Shown: positions 52,317 through 63,139 of the stretch, piece after piece | Layout: each line of letters starts with the position of its first letter | Numbering within the stretch: the stretch's first letter is position 1 | NCBI GenBank assembly: GCA_029339195.1 | Contig: JAPTJF010000077.1 | Location: 109,198-173,197, forward strand | Direction: 5' to 3' | Origin: Micractinium sp. NFX-FRZ | Taxonomy: Eukaryota > Chlorophyta > Trebouxiophyceae > Chlorellales > Chlorellaceae | Length of the DNA stretch: 64,000 nt | Program-made: the position numbers and the translations under genes | Notes under the pieces: model-generated | What the model saw: only the letters and a program-made list of their open reading frames with translations | What the model was told of the DNA's origin: nothing | The model's database searches: none

Positions 52317-55103
52317 ATGGGTGCTGGGCAATTCATCAGGTCAGATCACGCATGGATCGATGATTCATCGCCTGCAAGGCGCCTGCGACAGGCACGGGTC
52401 CTCAACCCTGCTCCTGCCCTTCGGTTGTCCCTGCAGGCACCTCGCCCTGGCGTCTGGGGCGTCGTCTCAGCGATCAAGGCTGCCAGGTATTGCGCCGATG
52501 CTTGTTGGCAGCCTCTGAAGTTGGGCTGCCGTCACCTGCCGCTGCCCGCCCGCCTGCCGCGCTCGGTGTGTGCAACAGCAGCCCCACCCTCTGTGTGCTC
52601 ATCTGCAGGCGCCTGTGCCCAGCCTTGCGGCACACAGACGCAGCGGCGCCCGCAGCAGCATCACCTGCAGCATCACTGGCAGCAGCAGCAGCTACAACAG
52701 CAGCAGCAGCCACGGCCGCGGCGGCGCACGGCACCGTCCCCGCTGCGCGCCGCTGCTGACAATGCTGCTGCGGGGAGCACCAGCGGCGGCGGCGGCAGCG
52801 CGGGGCTGCCCATAGAGCACGCGGCTGGAGGTCTGGCAGCAGCAGCGGCCTGGTGGGATGCCCTGTTCCGCTTCAGCAGGCCTCACACCATGGTGGGCAC
52901 AGCAGTGAGCGTGTGCAGCGTCTCAGCGCTAGCGCTGGGTCCGGGGCAGCTGGGCGCGCAGGCGGCAGTGGCGCTCTTGCAGGCCCTCTCCTCAGCGCTG
53001 CTCATGAACATTTGCATTGTGGGGATCAACCAGGTGTGCGGGTGGGCTGACGTTCAGGGTGGTCAGCGCGTGGGTGGGCCAGCGCTTGTGTTGCTGGCAG
53101 TGTGTGCTGCTACCTCGGGTGTGGGCGGGCCGCACCCCTTGCTGCTGCTGTTGTTATGTGTGGCTGCCTCACTGCTGCCGTCCCATGCGCTCCTGCAGTC
53201 CCCTTTGCTGCCCCCACCTGCACTCCTTGCTGCTGCTGCACTTGCCTTCATCTATCGCGCGCTGCAGCTGTGCCGTTGAGACCGGCTGCACAAGCCTGAT
53301 CACCACCTTGCCTGCGCGCCTCTTGCCTGCGCCGCTCTTTTACCTTCGCCTTCCCACTGCCACCCACACACCCTGTTGTGTTGCAGCTGTACGACATTGA
53401 GATAGATCAAGTGAACAAGCCCTACCTCCCCCTTGCCTGCGGCGACTTTTCGGTGGGGCAAGGGCGCGCCATTGTGGCCGCCACAGGCGCCGCCTCGCTG
53501 GCCATCGGCGCCGCCAGCGCCTCGCAGCCCCTGCTGGCCACGCTGGGCGGCAGCCTGGCGCTGGGCATAGCTTACTCCACAGACCTGCCCTTCCTGCGCT
53601 GGAAGCGGAGCCCCATGCTGGCGGCGGCATGCATCTTGGCTGTCAGGTGGGCGGGGGGGCGGGGGGGCTGGCTGGGGAGGGAGGCAGGGAGGCAGGCTGG
53701 CTGGGCCGTGAGGTCGGGAGGCAGGCGGGCATGGGAGGGAAGCGGGGCCCGGGCAGGCCGAGGAGGAAGGTGGGGGAGGCAGGGGGCTGGCTAACTGAGG
53801 CCTGGAGGCAGGCAGACTGGCAGGGAGTTGAGGAGGCAGGCAAGCAGGCTGGGCAAACTGCTGAGGGTCTCCTCCTCACCCCGGACTGCTCAGCTGGCCC
53901 ACTTTGGCACTCCTGGATCCTTGCCCCTCCCACATGAATAAACCCATGCCTGCCTGTGCAGGGCAGGGCTGCTGTTGTGGCGGTGCAGCTGGGCATCTCC
54001 CTTTCCCCACTTTGAACTGCCAGCAAAACACCCTGTTCTGCCTTCTTCTCCTGTCCTGTCTGCAGGGCCATCCTGGTGCAGCTGGGCTTCTCCCCTGTCC
54101 CACACACAACCCTATAAACACACCCTGTTCTTTCCTCTCTCCTGTCCTGTCTGCAGGGCCATCCTGGTGCAGCTGGGCTTCTTCTTCCACATGCAGCTAG
54201 CCATGGGGTCGGCGGCCCCCGCCGTCACCCGCCCCATCGCCTTTGCCACCGCCTTCATGCTGCTCTTCTCAGTCGTCATTGCTCTGTTCAAAGACGTGCC
54301 TGACGTGGCGGGAGACAGCAAGGTGGGTGGGGCAGGAAGGCTGGGAGGGTGGGGCTGGGAGGGTGAGGCCTGGAGGGCTGGGGTGTTGGAGACGTGCCAA
54401 AGGCGCGTGTGGAAGCCGCGACATGGGCGGCGGCATGCCAGAATGATGGTCAGCAAACTGGCGCTCGCGCCCCAGCTGGCGTAGCTCCTCTCACCTGGCC
54501 GCCTCCCCCCGCTGCCTGCCCTGCAGGCGGGTGTGCGCACGCTGAGCGTCCGGCTGGGCCCCAAGCGCGTGTTCTGGGCGTGCATAGCCATACTAGAGGC
54601 AGCGTATGCAGGTGGGCGGGGGGCGGGGCGGGTGGGGCGGGGCGGTCGGCAGGCAGGCAGGCGCTGCCCAAATGCAACAGCAGAGAGCGAGTGAATGCGT
54701 TGCATCCCGTGATGTACCACAGCTGCACACTGAACGGGACGGATGGGTGCTGTTGGGCGGGGCGGGTGCCTGGCCGCCTTCCCCGTACTACAAGGGCGCC
54801 CCGGCCGTCCGTTGCAGCAGCGGCGGTACGTACATGCTCCCTCCCTCCCACCCAGCCTTGCCCCGCCTCTCTCCGGCTGCCCCACTCCCTGCCTATCTTG
54901 CAGGAGCCATTTTGGTGGGCCTGCAATCGGAGCTGGTGTGGAGCCGGGTGGCCACCACCGCTGCGCACGCTGCGCTGGGCGCGCTGCTGATGTGGCGCGC
55001 GCGCCGCACCGACCTCTCCAGCCCCAAGTCCCTCGCCAGCTGCTACATGTTCACCTGGGGCCTCTTCTATGCCGAATACCTGCTGCTGCCCCTCTTCCGC
55101 TGA
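52317..55103 (+). CDS. VTE2: homogentisate phytyltransferase (tocopherol biosynthesis), plastid UbiA family
   Basis: Seven exons (52317-52339, 52437-52486, 52609-53033, 53387-53646, 54157-54322, 54527-54611, 54904-55103) give 402 residues. It joins homogentisate and phytyl diphosphate in the plastid envelope, the first committed step to vitamin E. The first 110 residues are Gln/Arg/Ala-rich and serve as transit peptide. Then come FSRPHTMVGTAVS, the prenyl-diphosphate motif NQLYDIEIDQVNKPYLPLA, LPFLRWKRSPML, VIALFKDVPDVAGD (second Asp motif), VRTLSVRLGPKRVFW and SCYMFTWGLFYAEYLLLPLF. The match to plant VTE2 is close along the whole length. An in-frame ATG at 52212 would add 35 residues, but it overlaps the start of the divergent minus gene, so 52317 is preferred. 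Confidence 0.9.
53961..54096 (+). repeat. two copies of the VTE2 exon 5 acceptor and 5' edge
   Basis: The copy at 54050-54096 is almost identical to the real site over about 45 bases (upstream pyrimidine tract, cag, then GGCCATCCTGGTGCAGCTGG; real start 54157). The copy at 53961-54002 is more decayed. Confidence 0.9.
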
Positions 55104-55276
55104 TCCGGCCAGCCTCCTACAGAACACCTTGGGCTGCCCCTTGATCGCCGGTCCGGCCGGCCTCCAACAGAACACCTGCTGCTGCCCCTCTATCGCTGGT
55201 CTGACTGGTTCCGAGGAGAGCACCTTGGGCTGCCCCTTGATCGCCAGTCCGGTCGCTTCTGAGAAGCGGGCAGAGG
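55085..55276 (+). repeat. 48-bp tandem repeat (4 units) starting in the last VTE2 codons
   Basis: gctgcccc recurs at 55085, 55133, 55181 and 55229, exactly 48 bases apart. The first unit contains the final codons and stop of VTE2; the others lie in the 3' UTR. Confidence 0.9.
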
Positions 55277-56208
55277 AGCTGACATGGTGCCCGCGCCGCC
55301 ACGTCTGATACGCACGCCAGTGACCATTTGCCGCTTGGCTGGTTGAAGTTGTGTCCAAGGCGCTTCTGTTGGCCCCCCTGCATCCTCTCCCTGCCCACGA
55401 GTACGTCTGATCCCTGTATATATTCGAGCGCCCGAGCGGCTGCGCACACTGGCCGCATACTGTGTTAACTGCTCCCCTCCCGGCTTTCGGCCACGATTCG
55501 TCCCCCCCCATGCGCCTGCCAACTAGAGTGCACACTGCAGTTGCCCCCTGCGCTCCCCTCATTTTGCATCTTGCTAGGACTCACCCCTGCGTATTGTGCT
55601 GCCACTTCCCTGCTGTCGCCCCGCTTGCCAGTTCTCCCTTCTTCTTTCCAGCTTCTCAGCACCCCTTTGCCGCTCTTTTCCCTGCGCTCTGCTCTCTGAC
55701 GCTTCGGCATTTTGCAGCGCTGTTCCCGCTGACTGATTGTTGGTACACTGTACGGTGTCGGAAACTCACACACTTGTGCTGTATGAGTGGCTGGGGCTTG
55801 ACAGCGCACGGCGTGCTGGAGGCGGCATAAGGGAGAGGGAAACAAAGGGGGGCAGAGCGCGAGGGGGCAGCGCGTCACGTCATGCGCACAGCGGGCATAG
55901 CGCTGTGCTCCTCAAATGGGGTGGGCAGAGTGGAAAGAAGGGCAGTTCTCCACTCCAAGTGCAGTACAAAGGGTGCCTTGCGGTGGCGGGCGGCACGGAA
56001 TGGGATGGTGGCGTGTGGGGGGCATGGGCAGCCAGGGAGCAGCGCCGACATGGTGGGGGCGGAGCCTGTGAAGCCTCGTGTCTGTGGGTGGCGGTGGGGT
56101 GGAGGGTGCCGAGGGCCATGCTGCAGAGCTGGCAAGCACTGCCCGCACCGCCGGTTCCTGGCAGGTGCACAGCGGGGGTGATGCAGAGCTCGGCTTGCGT
56201 CAGTGCGC
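55104..56208. other. convergent 3' region, VTE2 and PAM71-like genes
   Basis: Beyond the 48-bp repeat, the stretch 55480-55740 is pyrimidine-rich on the plus strand and 55800-56200 is purine-rich. No gene and no TGTAA recognised. Confidence 0.4.
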
Positions 56209-59200
56209 TCAGTGCGCCCCGACAGCAAGGTCGTACACCGAGGCGGCGGCAAACACCTGGAGGCACGGGGAGGAACAAGCGGACAGGGTCAGTCTCAGGA
56301 CAGGCCTTCCGAACGCTTGCAAACCAATACATTCGCCTCGTACATACTCACCGTGGAAGAGGGAGCATCCCCCTGTGCTGCCCCACCCTCTCATCCCTCC
56401 GCTACCCTCCCCCCAGCCACCATCCCCATGCTCCACGCCAACCCACCGACTCACCAAAGAACAGAATGCCTCCCACGTGCCGCCCCACCTTCTCATCTCA
56501 ACCCCGCCCTCCCCTCCAGGCCTCAGCCCCACACCCCACGTCTCTCCACCGACCGGCTCACCAGGAACAGGGAGCCTCCCACGTACTGCACCACCTTCTC
56601 GTCGAGATACTTGCCCAGGAAGGAGCCCCCCAGCACAGCGATGACGGTGGCTACGGCGTGACCCACAACCGCGCCCGCCACCACGCCTGCAGAGGTGGGG
56701 AGGGGGGAGGCGCGATGGTGTGAAGGGCAGAGGGGAGGAGGCAGTCGCGGCGTCATGCAGCGCTGACCTGGCGGCATGCTGCGCACACATCTATGCAGCA
56801 AGGCCCCCAGGCACATTCAGCCAAGCCTTTAAAGAAATCGATGGTCAAGGCATATTTGCACCACAGTCCCCATTTGGCAGCGGTGCACTCACCGACGGGG
56901 GAGGAGGCTGCTGCCAGCGCGATGGTGGCCAGGAAGGACTTGTCCCCCCACTCGGCAGCGAACACGAGGGTGAAGGTGGAGGCAACCATGGAGAGGGCGG
57001 CAGCGCCTGTAGGCATAGGGGGGGGGGTGGGGCAGACGGCAGGTGTGGGGTGTGGAGTGCGAAAAATTGAGCTCGCGAAGAAGAGGGGGAGAGGTGTGCG
57101 TGAGGTGGAGGCGAGTATGGAGGTGGCGGCGGCGCCTGCATGCATTGGGGTGTGTGTGGGGCGGCAGACAGGCGTGGGGATATGAAGTAGCCAGGTTTGG
57201 AGTGAGGAGTACAAAGCGTCAAGCTTGCAAAGGGGAGGGGCAAGGTGGTGTGCAAAATGTGCTCACACCACTCAGGAGTGCAGCATGCCGCTCACCGCTC
57301 CCAAAGCTGCCCACCGCCTGCAGCGCCTCCTCCTCTGCCTGTCTGTTGCCCAGCACTCCCCAACGCCCTTTCCCCTTCCTCCCACAACGCCAGGACTTCC
57401 GCCCGCCCATTCCTCACCGCTCCCAAAGCTGTCCACCACTTCCTGCGCCTCCTCCTTCTCCTCTGCCGCTTTGTCGTCGGCGGTGCTGGCGTTGCGCAGG
57501 GTCTGCACGCCAAACCACACCAGCAGCACCACCGCCAGAATGTCGTCCAGCGGCAGGCCTGCGGTGGGCACCACCTGCGGCGGGGAAGGGGAGGGGAGGG
57601 GAGGGAGGGACAGTGAGGAGAGGGGATTGAGCGGGGGAGGGGGAAATCAGCATCAACAACGCCTTGCGAAAGGCAGGCATCTGGCTTCTGTTGGGCACCA
57701 CTTGCAGCTGCAGCAGCGTGGGGTGGAGAGTGGGGGTAGGATGGGGCAGCGAGGGGAGGAGAGTGAGCGAGCGAGGCTCCACCTGGTCCTGCCCTGGCCA
57801 GCCCTGTCCTGCCCTCCCCAGCACACGGGCCAGACCCAATGAGACATCTGGGCACCTCCTGCCCTATCATTCTCTGCTTCTCCCATAGGCCTCGTCCGGC
57901 GGGGGCAGGGCAGCAGGCAAGGTGCTCCCACCTCTTGGCTCCCCCGGTCCATCGCCGGCCCACCCTCGCCACACACACACACACACACCTCGCCCAGTAG
58001 GGTGCAAGCGGCGGCTAGGAGCCCACCGAGAGATGGTCATGATGCCCAGCCACCCGGCCCCCTTCTGCGCTGCCTGTACTACCTCTCCTATTCTCAAAAC
58101 CAGCGCCACCCATCTCGCCCAGGATGTGGGGGAAGCAGCTCACTGGGGTGTTGCTTCCCCTGTGGACACTGCCCTGTTTCCCTTGGCAAAGCTGCTTTGC
58201 CTGCTCATTGCGCTGCACCCACCTCGTCCAGGATGTGCAGGAAGCGGCCCAGCCCGACGGAGATGACGGTCATGATGCCCAGCGCGCCAAAGGTGCCCGC
58301 AAACACCAGCCCCTTGGGCTGCTGCAGGGCCAGCAGCAGCGCGATGAAGAATGTCTTGTCGCCGATTTCGGAGAAGAAGATGAGGAGGAGGGCCTGGATG
58401 AAGCCCTCCCTGCAGCGGGATGGCCAGTAGGGGGGGCAGGGAGGGGGGCAGGGGGGAGGTGCAGAGAGAAGTAAACAGAACAGCCAATCAGGGGGCAGGG
58501 GGGAGGGAAGGAGGGGGTGCAAACGGGCGTCAACAAACTGGACAGGAGGAGGTGTTTTGATGGGGGGGCAAATGGGAAGCAATAACCTCGACAGGTGGGA
58601 TGTCCTTCGCACGAGCCGCCCTTGGGCAGCCTGCCCTTGAATGCCCAATGAAAGCCTGGCTTACCCAACACAGCACAGCAGGGGAATGCAAAGGAAGGGC
58701 GCGGCCCCCATCACACACTGACCTGACGGGGTCGTCTCCCACGATGCCGGGGATGAAGGCGCCCGCCTGCACCGCCGCGCCGCTCAGCAGCTCTCCCGCC
58801 GCCGCCGGCCCCGCCGCTGCCAGCAGGCCGCCGAGGGCCACAGCTGCTGCTGCCGCTGCAGCTGCGTAGCCCGGAGAGGAGGCGGCAGGCAGGGAGGCCT
58901 GCGGTGTGGGGCCAGAAGAGGGCTATGAGATTGCACGCTAAGCTGCAATTGCACAAGGCAAGCCAAGAAGGACAGCGCTGTGAGGGTGGGCAGCCCCACG
59001 GAGGCCCGACGAGAAAGCAACAGCCTGCATGGCACGGGCTCTGCTCCCAGGCCCGCCCCGCCGCCGCGACGCACCTGCAGTTGCTGCCAAACGCTGCCAA
59101 GCTGATGCTGCTGCTGCACGTTGAGCTGCTGTTGCTGCTGCCCGACGCTGCTGAGGCTGGTGCGCTCCAAGGTGGCGGGCGCGAGCGCTGCGCCTCGCCG

Positions 59201-59323
59201 CCGCTGGGTGGGCAGCGCCGCCGCTGGCCTGACGGAGGCCTGCACCCGGCCCAGCGGGCGACTCTGCCGGCAGCAGAGCTGCATAAACTGCGGCTGCGCT
59301 GTGCAACTGGCTGTGCCCGTCAT
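56209..59323 (-). CDS. PAM71: chloroplast PAM71-like cation transporter (UPF0016/GDT1 family)
   Basis: Seven exons (59323-59075, 58898-58723, 58409-58223, 57574-57418, 57006-56893, 56686-56562, 56256-56209) give 351 residues. Both family signature motifs are present: FFSEIGDKTFFIA (first E-x-GD-K-T) and FAAEWGDKSFLATIALAAASS (second). Six membrane helices are visible, with DDILAVVLLVWFGVQTL between the two halves and VLGGSFLGKYLDEK near the end. The Gln-rich N-terminus (about 85 residues) is a plastid transit peptide. Plant PAM71/CMT1 move manganese (and calcium) across thylakoid or inner envelope membranes for photosystem II. Which of the two paralogue types this is cannot be told here. The introns hold at least four exon-edge copies. 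Divergent from PSRP-3, another plastid protein. Confidence 0.88.
56447..56505 (-). repeat. decayed copy of the PAM71-like exon 6 3' edge with donor
   Basis: Resembles 56555-56610 (gcctcccacgt, ccaccttctc), about 107 bases away, and keeps the ctcacc donor complement. Confidence 0.8.
57105..57170 (-). repeat. decayed copy of the PAM71-like exon 5 5' edge with acceptor
   Basis: Resembles 56978-57043 in the same order (ggaggc, atgga, ggcggc, gcgcctg, then G-rich), 127 bases apart. Confidence 0.75.
57289..57350 (-). repeat. copy of the PAM71-like exon 4 3' edge with donor
   Basis: caccgctcccaaagctg is shared exactly with the real edge at 57416; downstream cctcctcctctg also matches. Confidence 0.85.
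58111..58145 (-). repeat. decayed copy of the PAM71-like exon 3 3' edge with donor
   Basis: ctcgcccaggatgtggggga resembles ctcgtccaggatgtgcagga at 58223-58242. Confidence 0.75.
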
Positions 59324-59597
59324 TTTTGTAGAGGCTCAGCTCACAGCTCACACAAAGCCCCCGCTGGGTGTCGGCAGGCTCTGCTGCCGGCCTCAACCGA
59401 TCCCAAATCTCCTCCAGACACAATGTCTCAGGCTGCAAGTGCTCGAGGGGCCTGCAGAGGCAAAAGCCCTGTCACCCCATCCTGCTGTGCACGGCAGGCT
59501 GGCCTTCCACCACTCTGGCCACCACACATTGCGCCCACAACGCCGCCCACACCTCCCCCGCAACCTCCCGCATATACAGAAGCAGCAGCAGACCAGT
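59324..59597. promoter_or_regulatory. divergent promoter, PAM71-like and PSRP-3 genes
   Basis: 274 bases between two outward-facing start codons of plastid-protein genes, so shared light control is possible. That is inference; no named element is seen. Confidence 0.5.
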
Positions 59598-61934
59598 ATG
59601 TCGACCATGCTGGTTATGGCTCGCGCGGCCGCCCGGCCGGTGCAGGTGCGCAACGCTCCGCAAGCGGCTGGTGTAGTTGCAAACGACAGCACAATGACGC
59701 CCCAGAACCCTCTGCACTACCCCACCCATGCAGGCATCACGCTGCAGCAGCAGGCCTCAGGCCCGGCAAGCCTTCCGGGCGCCCGCGCGGTCCATGTACT
59801 TCCACACCCGGCAGTCCATCATCGCAGCGGCCGCCGAGGTGCGGGACTGACGGCGCACATACATGCGGCGCCGCTGCCGCCGCTGCCACCGCCCACCTCG
59901 CGCTTGCCCGCCCACCCACGGCGCTCCCCTTGTGGTTACAATGCAGGCTGAGGAGGCTGTGGAGGAGGTGGTTGAGGAGGAGTTTGAGGACGAGGTGGAG
60001 ATGGCGCCCGCCTCGGTAAGGGTGACGGCTTGCTCGAGTCGGTTAGCCAGGGGGCTGCAAACGTATGCGGCGGCATGTTGTTGAGAGAGGGCAAGCAGCG
60101 GGGGTGCGCTGCGCGGCCAGCATGACCGAACCTGCAAGCAGCACCGAGCAGCTGATCGTTTCGCGCTGCCACCGGCGCGCCACACCACGTGCGATGCGCA
60201 CCTAGCGAGCGGGCCAGCATGCTTGCACGCACATCCCCTCCCTCACCCTCTTTTGTCCACCCCGCCGTCTCCCCGCCCCGCCGTTCGTGCCCGCAGACCT
60301 TTGCCGAGAAGCTGGCCAAGCTGCAGGCTGCCGAGGGCGTCCCCGCCGCCCCCGCCGAGTTCTCCCTCAACTTCCTTTGGCTGGACAAGAACATTGCCGT
60401 GGCGGTGGACCAGGTGTTCAACCAGGTGCGCCCATGCACATGAATCCAGTACATAAGCATGGGGATGACATGTGCTGCGTACACGGTGCACTACATGACA
60501 TGAGGGTGACGGTGGACCACGTGTGCCTCCTGCGCTGGAGGTGCACAAGAAAAGGGGAAGAGGAACAGGCGTCTGGAAGCGGTCTCCACTTGTTCCATGC
60601 TGCAGCTGAGTGCACCTCTCACTCTGCTGTGGCCTACGAATGCACTGCTCCTGACCCCTCCGTTTCATTGTGCTTTGTTTTGTCGACCTGTGCAGGGCCA
60701 GCGCAGCCCCGTGACCGAGTACTTCTTCTGGCCGCGCAAGGATGCCTGGGAGGAGCTCAAGGCGGCGCTGGACGCGATGAGCTGGATTGGGGAGCGCGAG
60801 AAGGTGCTGCTGCTGAACCAGTGCACAGAGGTGAGTCGAGGCGGGCACATCTGGGGCTGGGGGGCGTGACAGGGTGTGCTGCTGCTGAAGCAGTGCACAG
60901 TGGTGAGGGGGGGGGGGCACATCTGGGGCTGGGGAGCGTGACAGGGTGTGCTGCTGCTGAAGCAGTGCACAGTGGTGAGGGGAGGGTCGAGCGCAGCAGT
61001 CAAGAGGGCAAAGGGAGGCAGCAGGGGAGGCGGGGCAGGCGGGGGCGGTTGCGAGGCAGCGCGCAGAGGTGGCAAGCGATAGGTCGGTGCCGGGGCGGAA
61101 GCTTGCGGCGGTGGCAGGCACGCGTGGCTGTGAGGCGGTGCTGCTGCTGCTGCTCTGGTGGCATGAGCTGAGCAAGGAGGGGGTGAGATGTAATTGCCGG
61201 CGGGCAGTGGGTGTTCTGGGCGTCCCCTCGGCTTGCTGCCCGCCGGCGTGTATGCATGGTGCTCTCCGGGGCGCGTGCCGTCGCGAGGGGCTGTGTACTC
61301 GGCACCTGCCCTCAGGCGCTGGCGCTGGCACGACCTGCTAGTTAAAATTATACTTTGTTTCCGGCTGTTGTCAACTGGCAGGACGCGGGCAAGCACTGCC
61401 TGGTCATCTCCTTTCCTTGTGTAACGCCGACTGATTTCGATTGTTGATTGTCCCACGCGCCCCGTGTTCCGCCGCCGCAGGTCATCAACTACTGGCAGGA
61501 CGAGAACAAGCACTCCCTGGATGAGGCGCGCACCAAGTTCACCAACGCCAAGTTCCAGGTGAGTGAGCACGAATGAATGAGCGGTAACCAACTGCCGTTA
61601 GCTGCAGCTCTCACAGCTTGCTACCGGGGGGTTGATCCCGGCTGCAATCGCACGACCTGCAACCCCCAGAGTGGAGGAAGCAGGAGGGCAGAGAGTGAAC
61701 AGCCTGTGGGCGTCGCCAGCGGAACAGAGCCTTTGTGTGCCAGGCCTCTCATGCTCGTCCCTCCCTCACAGCAAGGCCGCAACCCCGACTTGGGGAGGGC
61801 TTATCCGCCTGCCGCCTGCCGCACGGATTGCCACGGGAAGGGGGGGGTTTAGGCAGTACTCTCTCCCTGTGGCCCAGCACTGCCATGACTGCCCACTCCT
61901 GCCAATCGTTCCCGTGCCAATGCAGGGGTCCTAA
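59598..61934 (+). CDS. PSRP3: plastid-specific ribosomal protein 3 (Ycf65-like), small subunit
   Basis: Exons 59598-59645, 59734-59838, 59947-60015, 60297-60425, 60696-60830, 61481-61558 and 61926-61934 give 190 residues. A basic, Ser/Arg-rich N-terminus (PQARQAFRAPARSMYFHTRQ) is the transit peptide and an acidic stretch follows (EEAVEEVVEEEFEDE). The conserved Ycf65 core reads FLWLDKNIAVAVDQV, GQRSPVTEYFFWPRKDAWEE, WIGEREKVLLLNQCTEVINY. It belongs to the 30S subunit of plastid ribosomes and is plastid-coded in some algae. The last exon codes only G-S-stop; if the intron were kept, translation would end at VSEHE (stop at 61575-61577). The TGTAA at 62107-62111 favours the spliced end. Confidence 0.85.
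60804..61019 (+). repeat. 72-bp tandem repeat spanning the PSRP3 exon 5 donor (3 units)
   Basis: gtgctgctgctgaa starts at 60804 (real exon), 60876 and 60948, exactly 72 bases apart. Each unit contains the exon end, a GT donor and the start of the intron (cacatctggggctgggg); the third unit fades after its donor. Confidence 0.92.
61367..61407 (+). repeat. decayed copy of the PSRP3 exon 6 5' edge
   Basis: Resembles the exon start at 61481 (tcaac, tggcaggacg, aagcact-cctgg) over about 40 bases. Its acceptor is lost. Confidence 0.8.
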
Positions 61935-63139
61935 TTTTCCGCCAAGGCTGAAGCGTGTCCAGCTTTTTTCCTTCCAGCCAGCCTCCAGCCCAGCCCACGC
62001 AGCCCTGCTCTGTCACCCCCGCGGCTGCGCCGAGAGCTTGCCGGGCCCCACATCTGAGGCTGCTTTCCCGCTCTTCCTCCTCTCTGCTCCCCTCTCCCTG
62101 TCAGCTTGTAACGCCCACATTGCTTGCAACGCAAGTGCCGTGAGTGTGAAGGCAAGGTGTGCAGTGGGGCATGTGAGCTGGATACGCACGGGTGGCTCCC
62201 AGGTGGCCCGGGCTGGGGCAGCAGCGGCTTGTCGATTGCTGGTAGGCCTGCTCGGCTGGGACACCTAGTGGCGAAGTACTGGTAGGAGGGGTGCTCGGAG
62301 CCTGCTTTTGATAGTGGATTCACTAGATGCGCAGTGCTTGGGCGGGCCCTGCTGAGCACGGCCTTCAAGGGAGGCTTCACACCTCCATGGATATACCCTG
62401 CCCTCTCTTGCTGTACCACCGCCACAGCCCTGCGCTTCCCGCTGGCAGGCAGGGTGGGAGCTGTGCCAGCGATCAGGGATGGTGCCAGCATCTTTTGATG
62501 CCATTCCCGATTCCCCTTTTTCTCATGAAGATGTCAGGCATGCTTGGCAATGGACGCGGGCCCAGCTGCTGCGGGAGGCATGCCAGCCGCCCTGGCGGCA
62601 GCCACCTTGACGCCAGCAGCAGCACGTGGGTGGCACCCGCCACTGTTGCATGCAGTCGGATAGAGACGAGTGCTACTTCACCAACAAGCATTACGAGGCC
62701 CCACATGCAGTTCGTCTGGCGTTGCAAGCCAATGCTTGGTAGCCAGCAACACAGCTGAGATCCCCTCAGTCACCACCAGATCACCACCGAGGCGGAGGGA
62801 GGTGGGAGGGCTCTTAATGGCGGGCGGCGCTGACGGCCCGTCGGCTGCATTGCGCAATCTGCGACGTTGTTTTCAATTTGCGCGTTGGCGATAGAGGGAC
62901 GCAAGGAGAGGGCAACGCGTGGAAGCGGGCGGTTAAAACGTACCCTCACTTTCCAGCCGCCCGCCCGCCTTGGACAGCGGACCGGAGCTCGCCCTCCCTG
63001 CCAATCCAATCGAGGGTTCCCAGTTCCAGTTGGTTTCTATCATGCGCGTACCCCCCAACGAGCCGCAAAAAGGGGTGCCGAGGCCGGCCGCTGACGCGCC
63101 ACCGCAGCGTGCCTGATCGCTTTTGGCAAGCTAAAACGA
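61935..63139. other. intergenic: PSRP3 3' UTR and promoter of the proline-rich protein gene
   Basis: No convincing gene. Short minus frames at 62265-62727 lack splice partners and family signals. Plus TGTAA at 62107-62111. Confidence 0.4.
62107..62111 (+). terminator. TGTAA polyadenylation signal, PSRP3
   Basis: TGTAA 173 bases after the stop at 61934. It is a normal distance and supports the spliced terminal exon. Confidence 0.55.

Noticed and set aside
54450..55562. 370-residue open frame on the minus strand across the VTE2 end
   Set aside because: It is the shadow of VTE2 exons and of the 48-bp repeat read backwards. It has no start context or family signal.
62265..62727. Two minus-strand open frames of 79 and 84 residues
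   Set aside because: No splice links, no polyadenylation signal and no family resemblance. Codon pattern is not distinct from the surrounding intergenic DNA.
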